Shown here: positions 1 through 6,890 of the stretch, one piece after another | Numbering within the stretch: the stretch's first letter is position 1 | Layout: every line of letters begins with the position of its first letter | Made by a program: the position numbers and the translations under genes | Assembly: GCF_003362805.1 (NCBI RefSeq) | Contig: NZ_QNQT01000003.1 | Coordinates: 310,001 to 374,000 of the forward strand | Reading direction: 5' to 3' | DNA from: Neobacillus piezotolerans | GTDB taxonomy: Bacteria; Bacillota; Bacilli; Bacillales; Cytobacillaceae | DNA length: 64,000 nt | The notes under the pieces: model-generated | Database searches by the model: none | Told to the model about the DNA's origin: nothing | Seen by the model: only the letters and a program-made list of their open reading frames with translations

Positions 1-77
1 CCGATTTCCCTTAGCATTTCCTCCTGCACTTCAGGAACGGTATTCGGTATGTATGGATGTGCTGTTTTTTTCATCAT
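1..77 (-). CDS. GcvPA-like glycine dehydrogenase subunit 1, N-terminal fragment (runs off the window)
   Basis: Only the first ~25 codons are visible. The reading frame starts at an ATG (77, or 74) behind a strong AAAGGAGAG ribosome site. The visible peptide carries the spacing Y-I-P-N-T-x6-M-L-x2-I-G, which is how the N-terminus of glycine decarboxylase P-protein subunit 1 (GcvPA) begins. GcvPA with GcvPB forms the PLP-dependent glycine-decarboxylating unit in Firmicutes. The gene starts 22 bp after the dehydrogenase gene on the same strand, so both are probably read from the sigma-54 promoter at 941-957. Family assignment rests on about 25 residues and is tentative; the rest of the gene lies outside. 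Confidence 0.55.
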   Translation of the reverse strand, partial: MMKKTAHPYIPNTVPEVQEEMLREI

Positions 78-99
78 TTTCTCTCCTTTTACATTTGAT

Positions 100-879
100 T
101 TAAGCCAAGCCGCCGCCGTCAACTGTCAATACGGTCCCTGTCACCCAGGAAGACATATCGCTTGCCAAAAATAACACGCCTTTTGCAATATCACGCGGCG
201 TTCCAATTCTCTCCAGCGGCCGTCCAACAGCAGAGGAGGACAGGAACTTAGCTTCATCCAACTGTAACTGCTTAGCTTCGTCCCGTAGAAGAGGCGTGTC
301 CGTATCACCCGGGCAAACGCAGTTCACACGAATGTTTTGGTTTCCATGGTCGATCGCCATTGCTTTCGTCAAATTCACAACTGCGGCCTTTGCCGCACAA
401 TAGGAGGCTGCCTGATCGCCGCCTTTTAAGCCCCAGCCTGAACCTGTGTTGACAATGCTGCCCCCGCCGTTTTTCTCCATGATTGGAATCACATATTTTG
501 ATAGTAAAAAAGCGCCTTTTAGAGAAACATTGATAACCAAATCCCAATCCTCTTCAGTATGCTCAACGACCGTTTTCCTGCGAATCAAACCAGCATTATT
601 AAATAAAACGTCAATTTTGCCAAATTGCTGCTCAACCTCGGAGGCTGCCCGTTCACAATCCGCCGCCGAAGTAACATCACATTTGAAGAACTCCGCTTTA
701 TATCCTCTGTCACGCAATTCCTTGGCGGCCTCGCCGCCGCGCTCTTCATTAATATCGAGCACCGCAACGGCTGCTCCCGCCTCGGCAAACAACTCGGCAG
801 TAGCGAGCCCGATTCCGGAAGCGCCGCCGGTTATCACCGCAACCTTATCTTTGATTCCCAATAGTTCTTCATAATTCAC
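100..879 (-). CDS. SDR family oxidoreductase
   Basis: Classical short-chain dehydrogenase/reductase of 259 residues, the usual length. The Rossmann glycine motif TGGASGIG is at residues 17-24, NNAG at 94-97, and the catalytic Y-x3-K at Y160/K164 with a serine near 147. The C-terminus VDGG is typical. An aspartate (D42) after beta-strand 2 suggests NAD(H) rather than NADP(H) preference. The start is GTG 879, because in-frame ATGs upstream run into a stop; GAAGGGATGGG supplies the ribosome site. It is probably cotranscribed with the GcvPA-like gene under sigma-54 control. The substrate cannot be read from sequence; the context suggests amino-acid or one-carbon catabolism (inference). Confidence 0.9.
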   Translation of the reverse strand: MNYEELLGIKDKVAVITGGASGIGLATAELFAEAGAAVAVLDINEERGGEAAKELRDRGYKAEFFKCDVTSAADCERAASEVEQQFGKIDVLFNNAGLIRRKTVVEHTEEDWDLVINVSLKGAFLLSKYVIPIMEKNGGGSIVNTGSGWGLKGGDQAASYCAAKAAVVNLTKAMAIDHGNQNIRVNCVCPGDTDTPLLRDEAKQLQLDEAKFLSSSAVGRPLERIGTPRDIAKGVLFLASDMSSWVTGTVLTVDGGGLA

Positions 880-940
880 TGCATTCCCATCCCTTCAAAA
901 TTTGGTTCGATAGAAAAACCATCTTTCACTTAATTAACCA

Positions 941-957
941 TGCAAGTACCGTGCCAA
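941..957 (-). promoter_or_regulatory. sigma-54 (-24/-12) promoter of the SDR operon
   Basis: Read on the minus strand the site is TTGGCACGGTACTTGCA, an excellent match to the sigma-54 consensus TGGCACG-N4-TTGCW with exactly 10 bp between the invariant GG and GC. It lies about 60 bp upstream of the SDR start codon and points at it. The divergent gene encodes a sigma-54 activator. Confidence 0.93.
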
Positions 958-1029
958 CTTTTGATTCTTCTGAAAATACTATCAATAAAGCGTTTTCATT
1001 TTCTTTTTCGAGAAAACACTCCTGCCATG

Positions 1030-1063
1030 TGTCAGAAATGACAAATTGCAGTCAGAAGTGACA
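1030..1063. promoter_or_regulatory. Tandem enhancer (UAS) sites for the divergent activator
   Basis: Two similar dyads: TGTCAGAAATGACA (1030-1043) and AGTCAGAAGTGACA (1050-1063). Both fit TGTCA-N4-TGACA and their centres are 20 bp apart (about two helical turns), 80-120 bp upstream of the -24 box. This is the geometry expected of an enhancer bound by a hexamer-forming sigma-54 activator with a Fis-type helix-turn-helix. That the 1285-2694 product binds here is an inference. Confidence 0.75.
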
Positions 1064-1206
1064 CTACTAATTTGAATATTAGTAATAATAAGTTAAGATG
1101 ATAGTATATAGATTCCAATAATACTTTGGTGTTGATTTTCGAACTTTTATTATCAACCTATAAACTCGGCTGGCCTTTTTTATTAAAAATAGTACGTGCC
1201 AGACGC

Positions 1207-1236
1207 TCACTAGTAATCTTCACAAATAACTAGTGA
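1207..1236. promoter_or_regulatory. 8-bp inverted repeat in front of the activator gene
   Basis: TCACTAGT (1207-1214) and ACTAGTGA (1229-1236) are perfect inverted arms with a 14-bp spacer, 50 bp upstream of the activator start. No T-run follows, so it looks more like an operator or mRNA leader hairpin than a terminator. Function unknown. Confidence 0.4.
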
Positions 1237-1284
1237 ATTCCCCGCCGTTTTTTCTAAAAGATGCAGCCCATTGGAGGATAATGA

Positions 1285-2694
1285 ATGCCGCTATTAAACT
1301 CTATTTCTAAAGTCATCCAGGCCTTTTCAAAATTGCTTCATGTCGAAATTGCTTGCTTTAATCCGAAAGGTGAACTGATTGCCGCGACAGAGGAATATAT
1401 TTTACGGAAAGGGACAAAGGTCCATGTTCCGTTTTTCAACAATTTGTATGGGCACCACATTACATTCCTTCATGAACCAGGCAAAATGCAATCGTGTGTA
1501 GGCTGCCATTTTATCAATCATTGCCCGTCCAAAGCGGAACTCGTTCAGGACATGATCATCAATGGGAAAAAATATGGCTATCTGTCATTCGTCAGTTTCT
1601 CGCCGGAAAACGAAGTCAAACTGATTGAAAATAAACAGTACTATATTGAATGGCTTTCCCGTTTAAAAGAAATCATTATTTCCATTTTGCGGGATACCGA
1701 TGTGTTTAAGGCGGCTGACAATCGCTATTTTGCCTTGGAAAATTATATTTTCGGTAAAAGTAAAGCGCTTACGGATATTCGGAAATTGATAAAGGGTATC
1801 CGCAATAGCACCTCGTCGATTTTAATTACTGGTGAAACCGGTACAGGAAAGAGTTTGCTTGCCCAGTATATTCACGAAATGAGCCTTGTGAGCAAAGGGC
1901 CGTTCGTCGAACTGAACTGCGCTGCCATTCCGGAAAGCTTATTTGAAAGCGAAATATTCGGCTATGAAGAAGGCGCGTTTACGAACGCGAAGAAGAGCGG
2001 GAAAAAGGGCTACTTTGAACTGGCCGATCACGGCACATTGTTCATGGATGAAATTGCCGATTTGCCTTTGAACCTGCAGCCGAAACTTTTAAAAGTGCTG
2101 CAGGATGGGATGATCATGCGCGTTGGCGGTACCAGTTCCAAAAAAGTAGACGTCCGGCTAATTTCGGCAACCAATCAGCCATTTAACGAGCTATTGGATG
2201 AAAAACGGTTCCGCTCTGATTTGTATTACCGTTTGAATGTCATTCCGATCACCATTCCGCCACTTCGCGAAAGAATGGAAGATTTAGCGCTTCTGGCCCT
2301 TCACTTTATAAAAAAATTGAAAGAGCGCACCGGAAAATTGATTGATTCCTGCTCAGAGGAATACATGGGCGTCCTCTCCGCCTATCACTGGCCGGGGAAT
2401 TTACGCGAGCTGGAAAATGTCATCGAGTACAGCATGAACATCGAGTCAAACAATGTTTTGACAACGGATTCCTTGCCGCCTTATCTAGCCAATTCAGCAG
2501 TGAGCCGACCCATCCTGGCAGGTAAATCGACCAGCCCAAAACCGGGCCTCGCAGAAGCAGAACGCGACGTAATTATCCAGAAATTGCAGGCGTACGAAAA
2601 CAGCTATACCGGAAAACAAAAGGCGGCAAAGGACTTAGGGATCAGCATCCGGACATTGTACAGGAAAATGGAGAAACTTGAAATTCATATTTAA
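1285..2694 (+). CDS. sigma-54-dependent transcriptional activator with cysteine-bearing sensor domain
   Basis: 469-residue bacterial enhancer-binding protein. Residues ~1-140 form a sensory domain with a C-x2-C-x5-C cluster (C71, C74, C80), suggestive of metal, redox or PocR-like ligand sensing. The AAA+ domain follows: Walker A GETGTGKS (183-190), Walker B LFMDEI (252-257), R-finger region FRSDLYYRLN. A Fis-type helix-turn-helix closes the protein (ISIRTLYRKM near the end). The sigma-54-contacting GAFTGA loop reads GAFTNA (230-235). ATG 1285 has GGAGG at 1273-1277; the ATG at 1281 is out of frame. It diverges from the SDR operon carrying a canonical sigma-54 promoter, so it very likely controls that operon in response to a small molecule (inference). 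Confidence 0.92.
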   Translation: MPLLNSISKVIQAFSKLLHVEIACFNPKGELIAATEEYILRKGTKVHVPFFNNLYGHHITFLHEPGKMQSCVGCHFINHCPSKAELVQDMIINGKKYGYLSFVSFSPENEVKLIENKQYYIEWLSRLKEIIISILRDTDVFKAADNRYFALENYIFGKSKALTDIRKLIKGIRNSTSSILITGETGTGKSLLAQYIHEMSLVSKGPFVELNCAAIPESLFESEIFGYEEGAFTNAKKSGKKGYFELADHGTLFMDEIADLPLNLQPKLLKVLQDGMIMRVGGTSSKKVDVRLISATNQPFNELLDEKRFRSDLYYRLNVIPITIPPLRERMEDLALLALHFIKKLKERTGKLIDSCSEEYMGVLSAYHWPGNLRELENVIEYSMNIESNNVLTTDSLPPYLANSAVSRPILAGKSTSPKPGLAEAERDVIIQKLQAYENSYTGKQKAAKDLGISIRTLYRKMEKLEIHI

Positions 2695-2793
2695 ATGGCG
2701 AGAAAGCAATCGGCGCAACTCTTTTTTCCTAACAAAAGCAGCCACCCACCAAACGTATGGCCGTTGTCCCAAAATCGGCTTAGTGAACCATGC

Positions 2794-2829
2794 AAAAAGA
2801 GGAGCTGGGATTATTGCCCGCTCCTCCTT
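2794..2829 (-). terminator. Rho-independent terminator of the HesB-like gene
   Basis: On the minus strand GAGGAGC and GCTCCTC arms, extended by GGG/CCC, enclose a short loop and are followed by TTTTT. It lies just after the HesB-like stop codon and also faces the 3' end of the sigma-54 activator gene. Confidence 0.8.
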
Positions 2830-2850
2830 TGCGTCGTACATACAAAAAAT

Positions 2851-3156
2851 CTACTTATTCACTTTCATCCCAAATGTCAGGATTTCAAAACTATTCTTAA
2901 GGATAAACCCATAATTATTCTTATGGTCGATTACGATATCTCCATCCAAATCGCCCACAACCTGCGGGTCAATAAGAATCGTGATTTCATCTACCTTAAA
3001 TACTTCTTCATCTTTTATTTGCTCAGCCTGAGCAAGTTCGTACACAAAGGTGGCACCTCAACCGGTTGTGCGGACCTGATTAATCTTTATGGTCTGTTCC
3101 GCGCCAAACACATGAATAAGCTGCTGTTTTGCATCATTCGATATTGTCACTTTCAT
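2851..3156 (-). CDS. HesB-like protein with in-frame TGA (candidate selenoprotein, or pseudogene)
   Basis: One continuous frame of 101 sense codons plus an internal TGA at codon 33 (3058-3060). The true start is ATG 3156 with GAGGTG six bases upstream; only the part after the TGA is an uninterrupted frame. The protein resembles small HesB/YqkB-type iron-sulfur biosynthesis proteins: the N-terminus begins like MKVTISNDAK, and the middle reads IDPQVVGDLDGDIVIDHK, then an NYGF segment. The TGA falls in TTG-x-GATF, the position of the Gly-Cys-Gly ligand cysteine in the family. The frame stays open and family-like for 68 codons after the TGA. A hairpin fitting the bacterial SECIS description lies 22 nt downstream. 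Either UGA is read as selenocysteine, or a Cys codon recently mutated to stop. A GTG at 3045 with GAGGTG in front could also allow restart. Confidence 0.6.
3019..3035 (-). promoter_or_regulatory. SECIS-like stem-loop after the in-frame TGA
   Basis: On the minus strand TTGCTCA and TGAGCAA form a perfect 7-bp stem closed by the 3-nt loop GGC. The loop lies 29 nt after the TGA. Bacterial SECIS elements are described, from memory, as having an apical loop about 16-37 nt from the UGA with a G among its first two bases; both hold here. The hairpin is within coding sequence, as is normal for bacterial SECIS. Function is unproven. Confidence 0.45.
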
Positions 3157-3358
3157 TTATTTCACCTCTATACTAATTTACCCCTCCCCAGGTGCATTAA
3201 TCAAAACTCCTGTCTGAAACAAGACTTTGCAGAATCAGAAAACGTTTCTCCCATCTGAAAAACGCTACTGATTGAAAGCCTGTGATTAGATAGGATTACT
3301 AGAAAGTTTAAATGAGGTGATCTCATGGTTGGCAGAAATGATGCATGCCAGTGCTCTC
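3157..3358. other. Intergenic stretch without recognised gene
   Basis: Holds the HesB-like ribosome site at its left edge and presumably that gene's promoter. No coding frame with a ribosome site is apparent. The right end merges into the 21-bp tandem array. Confidence 0.5.
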
Positions 3359-3456
3359 TTATCAGTAAGTAAACCCCTTTTATCAGTAAACGAAACCCTC
3401 TTATCAACAAACGAAACTCCTTTATCAGCAAACGGGACCCTCTTATTAGCAAACAC
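3359..3456. repeat. 21-bp-period tandem array (TTATCAGTAAACGAAACCC type)
   Basis: Four to five degenerate units each beginning TTATCAGTAA or a close variant recur at exactly 21 bp. The period is a multiple of three, so translation gives spurious repetitive peptides (LLIKGFR-like), but no ribosome site supports them. The same family recurs at 54069-54153. Confidence 0.8.
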
Positions 3457-3463
3457 GCGCACG

Positions 3464-5188
3464 TTATAAAAGCGTCACTCTCAACCCTGACTTAGCCCCC
3501 TCATTCTCCTCCAACAAATGCCCAAGCATCAAAAACACGCTCGATGTCCACGTAAACGCCGGATCACGCAAGCCATCCCCCGACAGAGCATTGAAATTTT
3601 CCGCCATCCCCGACGTTGACGCCATGCGACAAAACCTTCTCGCAATCTCAAGCGCCAGCTCTTCTTCCCCCGCTGACAGTAGTCCATCCACCACGAGCAT
3701 CGTCGTCGGCGCCCAAATAGGTCCCCGCCAGTAGCCATCTTCCTTATAGAACTGGCTGGACGGCAGCTCTGTCGCCAGGCCATTCTCTGTTAAAAAACCC
3801 TTATTTTTAATCCCGTCTACCAACTTCTCCCGAATCCCATCCGGAAGCCTTTTTCCAAGAATAATAGGAATATAGAGGACTAGGCTATCCGATTCAATCA
3901 CTTCATGCGTCCCGGATTTCTTCGCCACAAACCGCTCGCCATCCCAGAAATGATCAATCATGTTCGTCAATAGCCCCTCGGATTCCCGCCTCCACCTATC
4001 AGCCTCGCCCGCAAGGCCCAGCTTCTCAGCGATTTCCGCCAGCACGTCCATTTGCAGGACCAGGAACGATGACAGGTCCGGACTTTCCACCGGAGTTCCC
4101 TTTCGAAAAATCGTGCTGTTGTCCCAGCCACTGTCATTCCCGTGGTTATATTGCGGAATCCCATCCCCATCACTATCTTGGTACGTCAGCCACCAACGCG
4201 TCCAACTAGCCAACGGCCCGTACACTTCCCGCAATCTCTCCGCACTCACATAATCGGTCTGTTCCCAAATCCGCCTCAACGTCCAGCCATGGATTGGCGG
4301 CTTCGTAAAATTCCACAACGCAAACCGATTATTTACGAAATCCGGAAGCATCCCCGACTCATCCTGCAGGTCGAAAAAAATCATAAACTGGTCCCACGCA
4401 AGCTCCGGTGAATGCTTCGCAAGCGCCATCGCATTGAAACAATGATCCCAGCTCCAAATGTTCGTCATCCAGTTCTTCGACATGTACATCGCCGGCCGCG
4501 TCAACATCCCCTCCGGCGAAACGACGCACGACCACGTAATATAACCCGCCAGCTCCCGGCCCCCCGCATACTCCCCAGGCACCGAAAGAACACGCTGAAT
4601 CCACAACTCGTACTCCTTTTCAACGAGCTCTTGCCCTTTTGAAAAAGAAACATAGGATCTCGGCCGATACACAGTCGTATACTCTTCCATCACGCATTCC
4701 ATCTCCGTCGACGGTCCAGGAAGAAGATTCACGATGATTTTTTCACAGCGTTGCTCCTTGAACGGGGCATCCATCTCAATCCGCCCCTTTACCGCCGTAA
4801 GCATATAACGCATTTCCTGAGACGAATGATTCACTTCCCAGCGGTTCTCGCCAACAAGGGCAGCATAATCATAGGCACCGGTAATCCCCGTCAGCCTAAC
4901 CCCGACACCTACGCTCCATATTTGCAAAACCCGCGCTTCCGTAATGCAAAATTCCGCAAATCCGCCGTCCGTTTCTAGGCGCAGCAAACTCGGAGACATT
5001 TCAGGCTGATAGGACACGGGCTCGCCATCCCGAATCAACTCAATCCGGAACACCTCGCCAAAATTATTGTCCCCGTTCCGGATGTTCCGAATATAAAGCG
5101 CCCCATCCTCGCCGCCCCGTCTATGCTTCGGTGAAATCGTAATAAAAGAACCATATCGGCTAAAAGGGATTTTCTTAACATCAAACAT
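3464..5188 (-). CDS. Cytosolic glycoside hydrolase, MGH1/GH63-like (alpha/alpha-toroid)
   Basis: About 574 residues from ATG 5188, which has AAAGGAAG seven bases upstream; an upstream extension to 5272 lacks a ribosome site and family similarity. There is no signal peptide. The N-terminal third is beta-rich. The rest carries hallmarks of the MGH1-like/GH63 six-hairpin catalytic domain: the SWDHCFNAMALAKH segment, LQDESGMLPDFVNN, PPIHGW, SDGDGIPQYNHGNDSGWDNST, and WRGPIWAPTTM near the end. Such enzymes hydrolyse alpha-glucosides or alpha-mannosides, including mannosyl- or glucosylglycerate. It follows the ABC sugar importer on the same strand, so it probably cleaves the imported oligosaccharide (inference). 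Substrate not determinable. Confidence 0.8.
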   Translation of the reverse strand: MFDVKKIPFSRYGSFITISPKHRRGGEDGALYIRNIRNGDNNFGEVFRIELIRDGEPVSYQPEMSPSLLRLETDGGFAEFCITEARVLQIWSVGVGVRLTGITGAYDYAALVGENRWEVNHSSQEMRYMLTAVKGRIEMDAPFKEQRCEKIIVNLLPGPSTEMECVMEEYTTVYRPRSYVSFSKGQELVEKEYELWIQRVLSVPGEYAGGRELAGYITWSCVVSPEGMLTRPAMYMSKNWMTNIWSWDHCFNAMALAKHSPELAWDQFMIFFDLQDESGMLPDFVNNRFALWNFTKPPIHGWTLRRIWEQTDYVSAERLREVYGPLASWTRWWLTYQDSDGDGIPQYNHGNDSGWDNSTIFRKGTPVESPDLSSFLVLQMDVLAEIAEKLGLAGEADRWRRESEGLLTNMIDHFWDGERFVAKKSGTHEVIESDSLVLYIPIILGKRLPDGIREKLVDGIKNKGFLTENGLATELPSSQFYKEDGYWRGPIWAPTTMLVVDGLLSAGEEELALEIARRFCRMASTSGMAENFNALSGDGLRDPAFTWTSSVFLMLGHLLEENEGAKSGLRVTLL

Positions 5189-5284
5189 TAACCCACTTCC
5201 TTTATTTTCAAAAAAATTATGTAGATTGCCCAAAATTGTATAGTCTAATAGAACCTTGAGGTAGATCTCCAAACTTTTGTCCTG

Positions 5285-5655
5285 GTGCCCAAAGCTAACT
5301 CATGTTTGGACACAAAAGTGGGTTTTCAAAGCCTGCGTGTCCAAAGCTGACTCATGTTTGGACACAGAACTGAGTTTTCAAAGCCTGCGTGTCTAAAGTT
5401 GCCTCATGTTTCTACACATAATTGAGTTTTCTAAGCCTGTGTGTCCAAAGCTAACGCATGTTTGGACACAGAAGTGAGTTTTCTAAGCCTGCGTGTCCAA
5501 AACTAACTCATGTTTGGACACAGAACTGAGTTTTCTAAGCCTGCGTGTTCAAAGCTGACTTATGTTTGGAAACAAAAGTAACTTTTCATAGGTTGCGTGT
5601 CCAAAGCAGCCTCATGTTTGGACACGGTCGTGAGTTTTAATAAGCTACGAGTCCA
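5285..5655. repeat. 52-bp tandem array, ~7 units, each with a GTGTCCAAA/TTTGGACAC dyad
   Basis: Units of 52 bp recur about seven times between the glycoside hydrolase and the GC-rich repeat. Each unit holds the inverted arms GTGTCCAAA and TTTGGACAC around an 11-bp centre ending CATG, followed by a conserved tail like GAGTTTTCAAAGCCTGC. Several arms show paired changes. There is no coding potential, because 52 is not a multiple of 3. Confidence 0.9.
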
Positions 5656-5802
5656 AGTGAGGCATGGATATTGCCACAGCCTAAGGATTTCGGTCACTTT
5701 TTCTAGCTAAAGCTGATCCTTGGGGGGAACGAAATGAAAAAAGGTTCACCAAAGTTGCTAGCTAGGTTGAAAAAACTTTTACGCTCTTTGTTTTCAGAGC
5801 AA

Positions 5803-5932
5803 GTTGATTGGAGCGGAAGGCGCGAAGACTCCTGCGGGAAAAGCTGGCCAGGGGAGACCCCGCAGGCATGGGTTTCGCCGAGGAGGCTCCCGGACTGCCC
5901 GCGGAAAGCGAAGCGCCTGTAGCGCAAATCAA
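5803..5932. repeat. GC-rich Bacillaceae intergenic repeat, copy 1
   Basis: A 130-bp GC-rich block bounded by GTTGATT and AATCAAC (7-bp terminal inverted repeat). It contains ACTCCTGCGGGAA, GGGGAGACCCCGCAGG, GCCGAGGAGGCTC and CCGCGGAAAGCGAAGCGCC. Related copies are at 23721-24017 (inverted, interrupted) and 29278-29400 (diverged). The type is familiar as an abundant dispersed intergenic repeat in Bacillaceae; it has no coding frame of its own. Confidence 0.85.
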
Positions 5933-5976
5933 CCGCATGGTTACATGAAAATATAAGATTCTTGATACAACCTATT

Positions 5977-6005
5977 TAAAAAAATGGATGAACCAAGATT
6001 CATCC
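5977..6005 (-). terminator. Terminator of the sugar ABC transporter operon
   Basis: On the minus strand GGATGAA and TTCATCC arms with a 6-nt loop are followed by ATTTTTTT, about 40 bp after the stop of the distal permease. Confidence 0.8.
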
Positions 6006-6009
6006 ACAC

Positions 6010-6069
6010 AATCTATTATTTTTACCAAGTAGTCTGCACAATCTCTTATTTCAACCCAGTAGTCTGCAC
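6010..6069. repeat. 30-bp tandem duplication at the 3' end of the permease gene
   Basis: Two adjacent 30-bp copies (6010-6039 and 6040-6069) match at about 26 positions. The right-hand copy contains the last codons and stop of the permease; the left-hand copy is a non-coding duplicate just after the stop. Confidence 0.75.
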
Positions 6070-6873
6070 ACCCTCGACGATTTTCTTTTGCGCGAAAAAG
6101 AACAAAATAAGCGGGAAAATACTGATCAGGAACGTAACCGCCATGATGCCGTTCGTATCAACATTATGAACCCCTTTAAACGAAGCCAGGCCAAGCGTCA
6201 ACGTATATTTGCTCTGGTCATTCAGGAAAATCAGCGGGCCTAAATAATCATTCCAGCTGCCCAATATATTGAACACCGCAATCAGTACAATGACCGGCCA
6301 CACGAGCGGCAAATAGATTTTGTAATAGATTTGGAACACATTCGCCCCGTCCATTTTTGCCGCTTCATCCAGTTCTTTCGGAATCGACATAATGAATTGC
6401 CGCAATAGGAAAATATAAAACGCGGAACCGAACCAGGAAGGAACAATCAATGCCTTCAGTGTGTTGATCCAGCCAAACATATTAAATTCCATATATTGCG
6501 GGATCATCGTTACTTCCCATGGAATCATCATTGTCGCAAGCAAAATAATGAACAGCGTATCCCGCCCTTTAAATTGGAACCGCGCGAACCCGTACGCAAC
6601 AAGGGTGGATGAAATAATCTGTCCAAGGGTCGTCATGAACGTGACCACTAAACTATTCACCAGGAAAGTATTAAATGGCTGGCTGTTCCACGCTTTGGCA
6701 AAGTTCTCGAAGTGCCATGTGGAAGGAAAGAATTTCGGCGGATAAAGGCTAAGCTCTTCCGGCCCTTTCAGCGCGGTCATCACCATCCAAAAAAACGGCA
6801 AAAGAAATAAGAGTGACAGGGCAATCAACAAACCATAAACAATGATTTTCTGGATACGCATTTTCCCTTTCAT
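6046..6873 (-). CDS. Carbohydrate ABC transporter permease, MalG/AraQ type
   Basis: 275 residues with about six hydrophobic segments and the cytoplasmic EAA loop EAAKMDGANVFQIYYKIYLP (near residues 170-190) that docks on the ATPase. This is the second permease of a CUT1-family sugar importer. ATG 6873 has AAGGAGGTG upstream. The ATPase is not encoded here; CUT1 systems in Bacillus commonly share one MsmX-type ATPase (known for the family). It follows the first permease by 17 bp, so the two are cotranscribed. Confidence 0.92.
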   Translation of the reverse strand: MKGKMRIQKIIVYGLLIALSLLFLLPFFWMVMTALKGPEELSLYPPKFFPSTWHFENFAKAWNSQPFNTFLVNSLVVTFMTTLGQIISSTLVAYGFARFQFKGRDTLFIILLATMMIPWEVTMIPQYMEFNMFGWINTLKALIVPSWFGSAFYIFLLRQFIMSIPKELDEAAKMDGANVFQIYYKIYLPLVWPVIVLIAVFNILGSWNDYLGPLIFLNDQSKYTLTLGLASFKGVHNVDTNGIMAVTFLISIFPLILFFFAQKKIVEGVQTTGLK

Positions 6874-6890
6874 CCGGAATCGGCACCTCC

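Noticed and set aside
3201-3452. Repetitive LLIKGFR-like open frame
   Set aside because: Product of the 21-bp tandem array being a multiple of three; no ribosome site or family.
5285-5655. CRISPR array
   Set aside because: The sequence between dyads is itself conserved from unit to unit, so there are no unique spacers, and no cas genes are nearby.
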